A stretch of DNA of 64,000 nt from Flavobacterium cheniae (GTDB lineage: Bacteria > Bacteroidota > Bacteroidia > Flavobacteriales > Flavobacteriaceae), in assembly GCF_004363695.1 (NCBI RefSeq), contig NZ_SNZC01000001.1, positions 389,857-453,856 on the forward strand, written 5' to 3'. The position numbers and the translations under genes are program-made. The stretch's first letter is position 1, and every line of letters begins with the position of its first letter. Below are positions 52,790 through 62,336 of this stretch, in pieces. Below the pieces are notes generated by a model. The model ran no database searches, was not told the origin of the DNA, and was given only the letters and a program-made list of their open reading frames with translations.

Positions 52790-53455
52790 ATGCATATTCT
52801 AATTATTGAAGACGAAAAAGGAATTGTTGATTTTCTAAAACAAGGTTTAGAAGAGGAAAATTATACCGTTTCTTCAGCTTTTGATGGTGCAGATGGATTA
52901 AAAAAAGCCTTAGAACTTCCAATTGATTTAGTTTTATTAGATTGGATGTTGCCAAAAATGCAAGGAGTAGAGGTTTGTAAAAACATCCGTAGAGAAAAAT
53001 CAAATTTGCCTATTATTTTTTTAACGGCTAAAGATACAGTTCAAGAAACCATTGAAGGTTTAAAAGCAGGTGCAAATGATTACATAAAAAAGCCTTTTTC
53101 GTTTGATGAATTGCTTGAAAGAATCAAAATTCATTTCCGAACAAAAGATGAAATAAAAGTTTTAACTTTAGGAAATATTAAAATTGATAAATCAAAATTT
53201 CAAGTTTTTGTAGACAATAAAGAAGTATCATTGACACAACGAGAATTTGAATTACTTGAATATCTAATTAAAAATAAAGGTCAAGTTTGCACCCGAACCA
53301 ATATTATTGAAGATGTTTGGGATATTCATTTTGAATACGATACAGGAGTCATTGATGTTTTTATGAATGCTATTCGCAAAAAATTAAATCTTACAAAAGA
53401 CCAAGAATTAATTAAAACCATTAGAGGAGTAGGCTATATCGCTAATGAAATTTAG
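52790..53455 (+). CDS. OmpR-family response regulator
   Basis: A 221-residue regulator with receiver aspartate in LLDWMLPKMQG, Lys in IKKPFSFDE and a winged-helix output domain (LTQREFELLEYL, IRGVGYIANE). Its kinase is probably the gene at 56061. A decayed second copy is present before the CDF gene. Confidence 0.95.
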   Translation: MHILIIEDEKGIVDFLKQGLEEENYTVSSAFDGADGLKKALELPIDLVLLDWMLPKMQGVEVCKNIRREKSNLPIIFLTAKDTVQETIEGLKAGANDYIKKPFSFDELLERIKIHFRTKDEIKVLTLGNIKIDKSKFQVFVDNKEVSLTQREFELLEYLIKNKGQVCTRTNIIEDVWDIHFEYDTGVIDVFMNAIRKKLNLTKDQELIKTIRGVGYIANEI

Positions 53456-53527
53456 CATATAGAACACCGAAATCAAAATCAAATCTACCATACATAAACA
53501 ACGGTTAGTTGATGAAATTAAGCTAAG

Positions 53528-54973
53528 ATGATTCATAGAATAATTTTTTTATTTACTCTAATTAATAGTTTTGCTTTTTCTCAAGAAAGTGACTCAACTG
53601 GTGTGGCTTATAAAAAAAGAGTTTTAGAAGGAATTGAGGTTGATTTTTTAGTAAGTTATTACAAACAAAATGGAGTTCATTCTTCTGTTTCGGGAGGGAT
53701 AGGTTCTGAAAAACTAACAGATTTGGCTTCAAATATTGTTGTCGCAATTCCTTTAAACGAGGATGATGTATTAACAGTTGATATGGGAATTTCAGCTTAT
53801 ACCTCTGCTTCATCTAGTAATATTAATCCATTTAATGCTTCAGGTGCATCTGGTGGTGGTGACGATGATGATGACGATGATGATGACAGAGTAAATCCTA
53901 TTGGTCCATATGGTACACCGTGGCAAGCTTCTTCTGGAGCTTCAGCACAAGATGCCTTGGGCACTGTTGTAGTAAATTATAGCCATAGTTCTGACGACAG
54001 AAATCTAATTTGGAATGCTGATGTGGCATTTTCAAACGAATATGATTATACTTCTATTGGTTTTGGAGGTGGAATTAGTAAATTATTCAACAATAAAAAT
54101 TCGGAAGTAAGTATTAAAGGCAATGTTTATTTAGATCAATGGCGTCCTATTTATCCAACAGAGTTACACGAATATGCACAATACGGAAACAATTTTTTAA
54201 ATGAAGGTTTTTTTCAAGGTATTATCGTTTTAGATCAAAATGAAAATGCTACAACAAGTTACCTTCCTAGCGATTTTAATCAATGGGATAAAACAAATAG
54301 AAACTCATATTCACTTTCTTTTGGTTTTTCACAAGTAGCTACAAGAAAAATGCAATTTTCAGTATTCTTTGATGTTTTGCATCAAGAAGGAATGCTTTCA
54401 ACACCATATCACAGAGTCTATTTTGCAGATAAAGCCAATTATTACATTGGAGAAGCACAATACATTCCAGTTTATGAAACTACCCAAAACACAGGAGTTT
54501 ATCAACTAGCTGATGATATAGAGCGTTTACCTGGAACTCGTTTTAAATTACCATTTGGAGGTAGATTAAACTATTACCTAAATGAAAGATTAACAATAAG
54601 AACTTATTATCGCTATTATTGGGATGATTGGGGAATTACTTCTCATACCGCAAGTATTGAGTTGCCTATTAAATTAACGGATAGATTTACGGTATTCCCA
54701 ATGTATCGTTATTATGTGCAAGTTGCATCTAAATATTTTGCTCCTTTTGAAACGCATTTATCTACAGAAAAATATTATACGTCTGATTATGATTTGTCAA
54801 CTTTTAACGCAAATCAATATGGATTTGGAGTTGGATATACTGATATTCTTACCAATGCTAAAATTTGGAAATTCGGTTTAAAAAGTATGGATTTGAGATT
54901 CAATCACTATGATAGAAATGATGGTTTAAATGCGAATATTGTCACTTTTGGAATTAAATTTGTTCAACAATAA
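53528..54973 (+). CDS. DUF3570 outer-membrane protein, copy B with Asp-rich insert
   Basis: A 481-residue paralogue of the DUF3570 protein at 51.5 kb, sharing VDFLVSYYKQNGVHSSVSGG, WQASSGASAQDAL and the C-terminal strands. It has two extra segments: nine consecutive Asp (53861-53887) in a loop where copy A has none, and an insert near GEAQYIPVYETTQNTG. An acidic loop could bind Ca2+ or another cation. Confidence 0.85.
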   Translation: MIHRIIFLFTLINSFAFSQESDSTGVAYKKRVLEGIEVDFLVSYYKQNGVHSSVSGGIGSEKLTDLASNIVVAIPLNEDDVLTVDMGISAYTSASSSNINPFNASGASGGGDDDDDDDDDRVNPIGPYGTPWQASSGASAQDALGTVVVNYSHSSDDRNLIWNADVAFSNEYDYTSIGFGGGISKLFNNKNSEVSIKGNVYLDQWRPIYPTELHEYAQYGNNFLNEGFFQGIIVLDQNENATTSYLPSDFNQWDKTNRNSYSLSFGFSQVATRKMQFSVFFDVLHQEGMLSTPYHRVYFADKANYYIGEAQYIPVYETTQNTGVYQLADDIERLPGTRFKLPFGGRLNYYLNERLTIRTYYRYYWDDWGITSHTASIELPIKLTDRFTVFPMYRYYVQVASKYFAPFETHLSTEKYYTSDYDLSTFNANQYGFGVGYTDILTNAKIWKFGLKSMDLRFNHYDRNDGLNANIVTFGIKFVQQ

Positions 54974-55023
54974 ACTATTTTAGGATAAAAAGAGTAGTAG
55001 TAAAAGATTAAATCAAAATGCAA

Positions 55024-55175
55024 TTCTCGTTTAGTGAATTATTAAATCGGATTAAAATGTTTTTACTAAAATAGATGAAATAAAAGTTTTAACTTTAGGA
55101 AATATTAAAATTGATAAACAAAATTTTAAGTTTTTGTGGACAATAAAGAAGTATATAGCAAACGAAATTTAGCAT
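55024..55175 (+). pseudogene. Remnant of a duplicated response regulator gene
   Basis: The segment matches the response regulator at 52790. 55024-55060 corresponds to the region around FSFDELLERIKIH, and 55073-55150 matches 53145-53222 almost base for base. A deletion then joins it to the gene's last bases GAAATTTAGCAT. The old stop TAG lies one base before the CDF start ATG, so the original order was regulator-CDF-kinase. Confidence 0.85.
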
Positions 55176-56058
55176 GCCAAACACAGAAAAAGCAATCAAA
55201 GCCACTTACTTTAGCATCATTGGAAACACCTTATTAGCATTAATAAAAGGAATAACGGGTTATTTTGGTAATTCTTATGCAATGATTGCCGATGCAATTG
55301 AATCTACGACTGATATTTTTGCTTCGTTTTTAGTGCTTTTCGGTATCAAATATTCTAATCGACCTGCCGATGAAAATCATCCGTATGGACATGGTAGGGC
55401 AGAGCCTTTGATTACATTTTTAGTTGTTGGGTTTTTAATAATTTCAGCTACAATTATTGCTTACGAAAGTATTAATAATATTGGAACACCACACGAATTA
55501 CCAAAGCCTTTCACACTTTTTGTTTTAGGTGCAATCATTATCTGGAAAGAAATTTCTTTTCAAATTGTAATGAAGAAAAGCATAGAAACTAAAAGTAGTT
55601 CATTAAAAGCCGATGCTTGGCATCATAGAAGTGATGCTATTACCTCTGTTGCCGCTTTTATTGGTATTTCAATTGCACTAATTTTAGGAAAAGGTTATGA
55701 ATCAGCTGATGATTGGGCGGCTTTATTAGCTTCTGTTTTTATTCTGTATAACTGCTATAAAATTTTTCGTCCAGCTTTAGGAGAAATTATGGATGAGCAT
55801 TTGTATCATGATTTAGAAGCCGATATCAAACGTATCTCTCAAACAGTAAATGGTGTAATTTGCATCGAAAAATGCTTTATTAGAAAAGCTGGTATGAAGT
55901 ATCACGTCGATTTACACGTTATGGTTGATGGTACTATTTCGGTAAAAGAAGGACATGATATCTCACATATTCTGAAAGATACACTACGAGAACAACTAAT
56001 GGAATTAGGTCATGTTTTAATACATATTGAGCCTAATTTTGAATCCATCGAACGCTAA
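55174..56058 (+). CDS. Cation diffusion facilitator family transporter
   Basis: A 294-residue CDF protein with helices carrying AMIADAIESTTD, HPYGHGRAEPL and DAWHHRSDAITS (the HxxxD zinc-type site), and a C-terminal cytosolic domain with IEKCFIRKAGMKYHVDLHV. It exports Zn2+, Fe2+ or similar ions. It lies between the regulator remnant and the kinase, with 2 bp to the kinase. Confidence 0.92.
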   Translation: MPNTEKAIKATYFSIIGNTLLALIKGITGYFGNSYAMIADAIESTTDIFASFLVLFGIKYSNRPADENHPYGHGRAEPLITFLVVGFLIISATIIAYESINNIGTPHELPKPFTLFVLGAIIIWKEISFQIVMKKSIETKSSSLKADAWHHRSDAITSVAAFIGISIALILGKGYESADDWAALLASVFILYNCYKIFRPALGEIMDEHLYHDLEADIKRISQTVNGVICIEKCFIRKAGMKYHVDLHVMVDGTISVKEGHDISHILKDTLREQLMELGHVLIHIEPNFESIER

Positions 56059-56060
56059 TT

Positions 56061-57449
56061 ATGTTATCTTTTTCATTTAAAAATAGAATTGCTTTTAACT
56101 ACATTGTAAGTGGTTCCATTCTTATTGCTATAGTTTTTTTATTCATTTATAATATTGTAAAGTATAGTGTTAATAAACACGTTAATGAAGAAATTCAGGA
56201 AGAATTATACAAACATTTAGATGATGTTTCTACAGATTCAAATGATACTTATTTAATTCAGGTGGACCAATGGAGAGCAAGAGAACACAATTCTATTAGC
56301 GTGAATCCTGTTTTTGTTGAATTTTACGATAATAACAAACTTCTAATTGATAAATCTCCAAATCTAAAAAGTTCGAACCTAAAACTTTTTCCAAATAGCA
56401 ACAACGAATTTATCGATACCAAGTTAAATAATATTCCGGTAAGACAAATACAAACTGCAATTATAAATAAAGGGGAAGTTGTTGGTTATTTAGTAGTTGC
56501 GATGTCATTAGAAGATTTTGAAATTGTTCTGATTTTAAAGAATATTCTACTAATTACCTTTCCATTAATCCTCATTTTACTGTTCTTAATTGCTCGATTT
56601 TTTGCAGGAAGAAGTATTAAACCTGTCCGAACAATTATAGAAACTTCAAGCCAAATCACCAAAGATAATTTACAAACTCGTATTCCGTTACCTCAAAATA
56701 AAGACGAATTATTCGTTTTATCTGAAAACATAAATAATCTGCTTAGTCGTATTGAAAACGCCATTGACCGCGAAAAACAATTCACTTCTGATGCTTCGCA
56801 TGAATTAAGAACACCTCTAGCGGTGATTAAAGGAACAATGGAGGTTTTAATCAGAAAGCCTAGAAATCAACAAGAATATGAAGAAAAAATTCAATTCTGT
56901 ATTTCTGAAGTCGATCGATTAAATCATATGGTAGACCAATTATTGCTTTTGGCTCGTTTTGAAAATCAAAAGCAAAATGTAAAGCAAGAAACTATTTATC
57001 TGAATGCTTTGGTTTTAGATAATTTAACTCGTTTTTCGGAGAAATCGGAAAGTAAAAAACTTAAAATTAAAACCCAGTTTTCAGAAGATTATTACCTGAT
57101 TTCTGACAATTATTTAGTTTCAATCATTATTAGTAATTTAATTTCAAACGCCATAAAATACTCAAACCCTAATGGTGAAATTGCAATTGAATTAGAAAAA
57201 ACAAGTGATGTAGTTACTTTTTCAATTACCGATTATGGTGTTGGAATTGCCAAAAATGATTTGGATAAAATTTTCAATTCGTTCTATCGTTCCGATGTTT
57301 CTAATCATCCAGAAATTAAAGGAACTGGGTTAGGTTTGTCTATTGTAAAAAGACTTTGCGATTTATTGAAACTGGAAATCACAGTTGAAAGCAAATTAAA
57401 CCAAGGAACAAAATTTGTTTTAAACTTTCCTTTATCTAAACTTAAGTAG
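56061..57449 (+). CDS. Sensor histidine kinase
   Basis: A 462-residue kinase with two membrane helices (about 12-32 and 155-177) and a HAMP region. The H-box is DASHELRTPLAVIKG; N-box LISNAIKYS and G-boxes DYGVGIA and GTGLGLSIV follow. It is the likely partner of the OmpR-type regulator upstream, from which it has been separated by the duplication. The CDF and CzcCBA neighbours suggest metal sensing. Confidence 0.93.
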   Translation: MLSFSFKNRIAFNYIVSGSILIAIVFLFIYNIVKYSVNKHVNEEIQEELYKHLDDVSTDSNDTYLIQVDQWRAREHNSISVNPVFVEFYDNNKLLIDKSPNLKSSNLKLFPNSNNEFIDTKLNNIPVRQIQTAIINKGEVVGYLVVAMSLEDFEIVLILKNILLITFPLILILLFLIARFFAGRSIKPVRTIIETSSQITKDNLQTRIPLPQNKDELFVLSENINNLLSRIENAIDREKQFTSDASHELRTPLAVIKGTMEVLIRKPRNQQEYEEKIQFCISEVDRLNHMVDQLLLLARFENQKQNVKQETIYLNALVLDNLTRFSEKSESKKLKIKTQFSEDYYLISDNYLVSIIISNLISNAIKYSNPNGEIAIELEKTSDVVTFSITDYGVGIAKNDLDKIFNSFYRSDVSNHPEIKGTGLGLSIVKRLCDLLKLEITVESKLNQGTKFVLNFPLSKLK

Positions 57450-57530
57450 CTCTTAAGTTTTTTCTTATTTTTATTCTTTAGATTTGTAATGTAGTTTTTA
57501 GTATATTTATAACTACTTAAAAAATATAAA

Positions 57531-57905
57531 GTGAATAAGTTAATTGTCTATTTCCTAATTTCAGTATTTATGTGTGCCAACACATCGATAGGACAATTAT
57601 TGAAGGTTCCTAACTTAATTGAACATTACAACGAGCATAAAAATGAATTGACAACAGATTCAATTTCATTTATTGATTACATTGTTTCGCATTATTCTAA
57701 AAATGCCGAAAACAATCATGATCATCAAGATTTACCTTTTAAAACATTTGATAATTCGTCAAGCATACTATTTGTGTTTTCTATGATTACCTATCAAATT
57801 CAAGTAGTAAAGCCTTTAATTTCAGCTAAAAAGAAATTCTTCTATAATATATCTTTTGAATCCAATTTGATTGCTTCAATTTGGTTACCGCCTAAATTAT
57901 TCTAA
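57531..57905 (+). CDS. Small exported protein before the Czc-type efflux genes
   Basis: A 124-residue protein beginning with GTG, with a signal peptide ending ANTSIGQ, an ENNHDHQD acidic/His stretch and a C-terminal SIWLPPKLF. Same length and general layout as the gene at 21380 (signal, His/Cys middle, aromatic-PP end). Function unknown. Confidence 0.6.
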   Translation: MNKLIVYFLISVFMCANTSIGQLLKVPNLIEHYNEHKNELTTDSISFIDYIVSHYSKNAENNHDHQDLPFKTFDNSSSILFVFSMITYQIQVVKPLISAKKKFFYNISFESNLIASIWLPPKLF

Positions 57906-57993
57906 TATTTTTTTTAATTGATTCATTTATGATGATTCAGTTGTGTTTATCTTAAAATGATAAATGCTATTTGTTTATTTTAAATTTAATAAA

Positions 57994-60900
57994 ATGTTAG
58001 AAAAAATAATTGCTTTTAGTTTACGAAACAAACTTATTGTTTTACTCTTTACTTTAGGAGTATTTGGGTTTGGATTGTTTTCTGTTTTTCAAATTTCTAT
58101 TGGTGCTGTTCCAGATGTAACAAACAATCAGGTGCAGGTTATTACAACATCTCGAAATTTATCAACTCAAGACATTGAACAATATATTACGTATCCGGTA
58201 GAAATTGAAATGGCCAATTTGCCAAGTGTGAAAGAAATTCGTTCTATTTCAAAATTTGGTTTATCTGTTGTAACCATAGTTTTTGAAGACGAAATAGGAA
58301 CTTACTTACCAAGACAACTTATCGCCGAGAAAATAAAAACCGCTTCAGAGAAAATTCCTGAAGGATTTGGAACTCCAGAAATGGGACCAATCACAACAGG
58401 TTTAGGCGAAATTTACCAATATACTTTAGAAGTCAAACCAGAATTCAAAAATCAATATTCTGTTACCGATTTACGTACCATTCAAGATTGGGTAGTAAAG
58501 CGTCAATTGTCTGGAATAAAAGGAGTTGTTGAAATTAATACTTGGGGAGGTTTTTTAAAACAATATGAAATTGCTATTAATTCAGCTAGTTTAAAAGCTA
58601 TGAATATTTCAACTTCTGATGTGTTTACAGCTTTAGAAAAAAATAACAGCATCGCAGGAGGTTCGTATATTGAAAAAACCAATGAAAGTTATTTTATTCG
58701 TGGTGAAGGGAAAGTCAACTCAATTGAAGACATTGAAAATATAGTTGTTAAAAACGAATCAGGAACTCCTATTTACATTAAAAATGTGGCGAAAGTACAA
58801 TTTGGTCATGCCAATCGTTTTGGTGCGATAACTGGAAATGGAGAAGGAGAAAAAGTATTAGGACAAGTCATGATGCTTAAAGATGGAAATTCAAAAAAAG
58901 TAATTGAAGATGTAAAACATAGAGTAGCAGAAATTGAAAAAACATTACCAGATGGCGTTTACATCAACGGATTCTTAGAACGAAGTGAATTAGTAGGAAA
59001 AACAACATTTACCGTTGCCGAAAACTTAATTTTAGGTTGTTTAATCGTAATTTTTGTTGTTGTTCTTTTATTAGGTAACTGGCGTTCTGGATTAGTCGTA
59101 GCTTCCGTAATTCCGCTTTGTTTGTTGTTTGCAATTTCGTTTATGAATATTTTTAATATTGATGCCAACCTAATGAGTTTAGGAGCAATCGATTTCGGAA
59201 TTATTATTGATGGAGCTGTAATTATTGTAGAATTCATTGCTTTTCAAATCGTAAGTAAGTCAAGTCATTTGGTTGGTTTGGATAAAAAAGAACGTCAATA
59301 TGAAATTGATCAAATTACGTATAAAAGTGCTTCTAAAATGATGAATTCGGCCATATTTGGTCAGTTAATTATTTTGATTGTATTTATCCCGATTTTATCG
59401 CTTTCTGGAGTAGAAGGAAAAATGTTCAAACCAATGGCAATGACCTTTAGTTTTGCGTTATTAGGAGCTATGTTGTTCTGCTTTACTTATGTTCCAGTGG
59501 CAGCATCATTATTTCTAAAACCACAAAAGGAAAATCCAAATTCGTTTTCACAACGATTAATCAATAAATTAAATTCATGGTATCTGCCTGTAATCAAATG
59601 GGCTTTACACAATACCAAAAAAGTTTTATATGGTGCGGTTGCATTACTTTTCATGGCGATAGCTTTATTTTCAACCATGGGTGGCGAATTTATTCCTCAA
59701 TTAGATGAAGGTGATTTTGTAATTCAACCCGTTTTAAAAACAGGAACTTCACTATCTAAAACCATTGAAACTACGACTAAAATCGAGAAAATAATTCTTA
59801 AAAATTTCCCTGAAGTTGAACAAGTGGTGAGTAGAATTGGTGCTGCCGAAGTACCAACCGATCCAATGAGTATGGAAGAAAGTGATGTCATTATAAAACT
59901 AAAACCAAAATCAGAATGGGTTTCAGCTGAAACAAAAGATGAATTGGCAGATAAAATTAAGGAAGCTTTAGAAAAACAAATTCCAAATATGGAAATCGAG
60001 TTTACGCAACCTATCGAAATGCGTTTTAACGAATTAATTTCAGGTTCTCGTTCTGATGTGGCGATTAAAATATTTGGTGAAGATTTAGATATTTTAGCCA
60101 AAAAAGCGCATGAAGTAGAAAAAGCTATACGAAATGTAGAAGGTGCATCGGATATCATCATTGAAAAAACAGAAGGTTTACCACAAATGTTTGTGCAATA
60201 CGATAGAAGTAAAATCGCTCGCTATGGCTTAAATATTGCCGATTTGAATGAAATGATTGCTTTAGGTTTTGCTGGAAAAGTAGTAGGAAATGTATTTGAA
60301 GGCGAAAAACGTTTTGATATGGTCATTCGTTTAGATAAAACCAATAGAACGGATATTGAAGATTTACGCAATTTATATGTTTCTACTCCAAATGGAGCGC
60401 AACTTCCATTACGAGAACTAGCTAAAATTGAATATACAGAAGGGCCAGCAAAAATTTCAAGAGATAACACCAATAGAAGAATTGTGGTAGGAATAAACGT
60501 AAGAAACCGCGATTTACAAAGTGTTGTTGATGACGTTAAGAAAATTATTGAAGCTAAAGTTGATTTGCCTCCAGGATATCGTGTTACTTACGGTGGTCAA
60601 TTTGAAAACTTAGAAAGCGCTAAAGCTAGATTAATGATTGCCGTTCCAATTGCTTTGTTTTTAATTTTTATCTTACTGCATTTTGCTTTTGGTTCTATCA
60701 AAGAAGCAATGATGGTTTATACCGCTATTCCGCTTTCTGCTGTAGGAGGAATTTTATTTCTATGGATACGCGATTTACCATTTAGTATTTCAGCGGGTGT
60801 TGGTTTTATCGCTCTTTTCGGAATTGCAGTGCTAAACGGGATTGTATTAATTGAACATTTCAAAGAATTAAAACACAGCGGCATGAAAAACATGAATGAA

Positions 60901-62328
60901 CTGATTTTAAAAGGAACAACAGATAGACTTCGTCCAGTATTATTAACAGCCGCCGCAGCTGCATTAGGATTTTTACCAATGGCCATTTCAACAGGAGCAG
61001 GAGCAGAGGTGCAACGTCCGTTAGCAACCGTTGTAATTGGTGGATTAATAACTGCAACTCTTTTAACATTAATAGTTTTACCTGTTTTATTCAAAATTTA
61101 TGACGAAAAAGAAGAGAAAAAACTAAAATTCAAAAAAATGAAAAACAATAATATCATCATCTTTTTGTTATTCAGTTCGTTATTAGGCTATAGCCAACAA
61201 AGTAATCCAGAATTAGATAGTTTGGTTTCAAAGGCAATTACCAACAATAAAAATATAAAATCTGGTCAATTGCAAGTTGATAAAGCAAAAGAAGCAATAA
61301 AACTAGCATATGATTTTGAAAAAACGAATGTGTATTACAGTTACGATCAGAATAATTTAGCTTTAAATAATCAGCCTTTGAAAGTATTTGGAGCGCAACA
61401 ATCATTTGCTTTTCCAACAGTTTATGGTGCACAACGAAAAGTATATTCGGCTGAGTATGAAAAAGAAAAAGCAGGTTTTGAAATCCAGAAGAATAAACTT
61501 TCTCTTGAAGTTTCAAAAGTATATAATGAAATCGTTTATTTAAAGCATCAAGAAAAATTGTACCAGTATTTGGATAGTTTGTATCAAAATTTCTCTAAAG
61601 CAAGCGGCAGAAGATTTGAATTAGGCGAAACTAACTACTTAGAAAAAATTACAGCTGAAGCAAAATTTAGACAGATTAGAACCAAGTTATCTCAAATAGA
61701 TAAAGCCAAAGCAGCTCAGTTAGAATTGTTACAATCATTAGTACAAAGTGATGAAAAAATAGTGATAGAATCATTAGAAATTAAACCATTAATTAATTTA
61801 AAAAATACTTCAAGTAAAGAATTATATACTTCTTATTTAGAAAGTGTTACAAAAAAGTATAAATCAAATGAAAGTTTACAAAAGCAAAACTGGTTACCCA
61901 ATTTAAATCTGGAATATTTTCAAGGGAAAAATACTGGAATTTCACAATCTTTGTATGGTTTTCAAGTTGGATTATCAGTTCCAATTTTGTTTAATGGAAA
62001 CATAGCCAAATCAAAAGTAGCTAAATTAGAATCTCAAGCTTGGGAGCAACAAAAGCAAAACGAACAAACAAAAATTGATGCTTATATTAATCAAAAGAGT
62101 AGCGAGTTAAATCAATACCAACAAGCCATCGATTACTATAATCAATACGGAAAGAAAGTATCTGAAGAAATTATTAAAGTTGCCAATAGTAGCTATAAAC
62201 ATGGTGAAATTGACTTTTTTCAATACATTTTAAGTTTAGAAAATGCTACAACTATTCAAGTGGAATATTTAGACGCAGTTATTCAATACAACAAGACACA
62301 ATTAGATTTACAATATATCAATTTATAA
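57994..62328 (+). CDS. CzcA-type RND efflux pump fused to a CzcC/TolC-like domain
   Basis: The start is set at ATG 57994 (MLEKIIAFSLRNK), giving 1444 residues. Residues 1-1040 are a heavy-metal RND pump; IDFGIIIDGAVIIVEF has the D-x5-D-x6-E charge set of CzcA (Zn/Co/Ni group). From about residue 1049 a second unit begins with its own signal-like MKNNNIIIFLLF...GYSQ and continues as an outer-membrane factor-like helical domain with TNYLEKITAEAKFRQI. The two are in one frame without a stop. CzcB follows after 8 bp. Confidence 0.9.
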   Translation: MLEKIIAFSLRNKLIVLLFTLGVFGFGLFSVFQISIGAVPDVTNNQVQVITTSRNLSTQDIEQYITYPVEIEMANLPSVKEIRSISKFGLSVVTIVFEDEIGTYLPRQLIAEKIKTASEKIPEGFGTPEMGPITTGLGEIYQYTLEVKPEFKNQYSVTDLRTIQDWVVKRQLSGIKGVVEINTWGGFLKQYEIAINSASLKAMNISTSDVFTALEKNNSIAGGSYIEKTNESYFIRGEGKVNSIEDIENIVVKNESGTPIYIKNVAKVQFGHANRFGAITGNGEGEKVLGQVMMLKDGNSKKVIEDVKHRVAEIEKTLPDGVYINGFLERSELVGKTTFTVAENLILGCLIVIFVVVLLLGNWRSGLVVASVIPLCLLFAISFMNIFNIDANLMSLGAIDFGIIIDGAVIIVEFIAFQIVSKSSHLVGLDKKERQYEIDQITYKSASKMMNSAIFGQLIILIVFIPILSLSGVEGKMFKPMAMTFSFALLGAMLFCFTYVPVAASLFLKPQKENPNSFSQRLINKLNSWYLPVIKWALHNTKKVLYGAVALLFMAIALFSTMGGEFIPQLDEGDFVIQPVLKTGTSLSKTIETTTKIEKIILKNFPEVEQVVSRIGAAEVPTDPMSMEESDVIIKLKPKSEWVSAETKDELADKIKEALEKQIPNMEIEFTQPIEMRFNELISGSRSDVAIKIFGEDLDILAKKAHEVEKAIRNVEGASDIIIEKTEGLPQMFVQYDRSKIARYGLNIADLNEMIALGFAGKVVGNVFEGEKRFDMVIRLDKTNRTDIEDLRNLYVSTPNGAQLPLRELAKIEYTEGPAKISRDNTNRRIVVGINVRNRDLQSVVDDVKKIIEAKVDLPPGYRVTYGGQFENLESAKARLMIAVPIALFLIFILLHFAFGSIKEAMMVYTAIPLSAVGGILFLWIRDLPFSISAGVGFIALFGIAVLNGIVLIEHFKELKHSGMKNMNELILKGTTDRLRPVLLTAAAAALGFLPMAISTGAGAEVQRPLATVVIGGLITATLLTLIVLPVLFKIYDEKEEKKLKFKKMKNNNIIIFLLFSSLLGYSQQSNPELDSLVSKAITNNKNIKSGQLQVDKAKEAIKLAYDFEKTNVYYSYDQNNLALNNQPLKVFGAQQSFAFPTVYGAQRKVYSAEYEKEKAGFEIQKNKLSLEVSKVYNEIVYLKHQEKLYQYLDSLYQNFSKASGRRFELGETNYLEKITAEAKFRQIRTKLSQIDKAKAAQLELLQSLVQSDEKIVIESLEIKPLINLKNTSSKELYTSYLESVTKKYKSNESLQKQNWLPNLNLEYFQGKNTGISQSLYGFQVGLSVPILFNGNIAKSKVAKLESQAWEQQKQNEQTKIDAYINQKSSELNQYQQAIDYYNQYGKKVSEEIIKVANSSYKHGEIDFFQYILSLENATTIQVEYLDAVIQYNKTQLDLQYINL

Positions 62329-62336
62329 AAATTCAA

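Noticed and set aside
60717..61094. Antisense frames inside the CzcA pump gene
   Set aside because: Low-complexity products arising from the codon pattern of a clearly coding plus strand.
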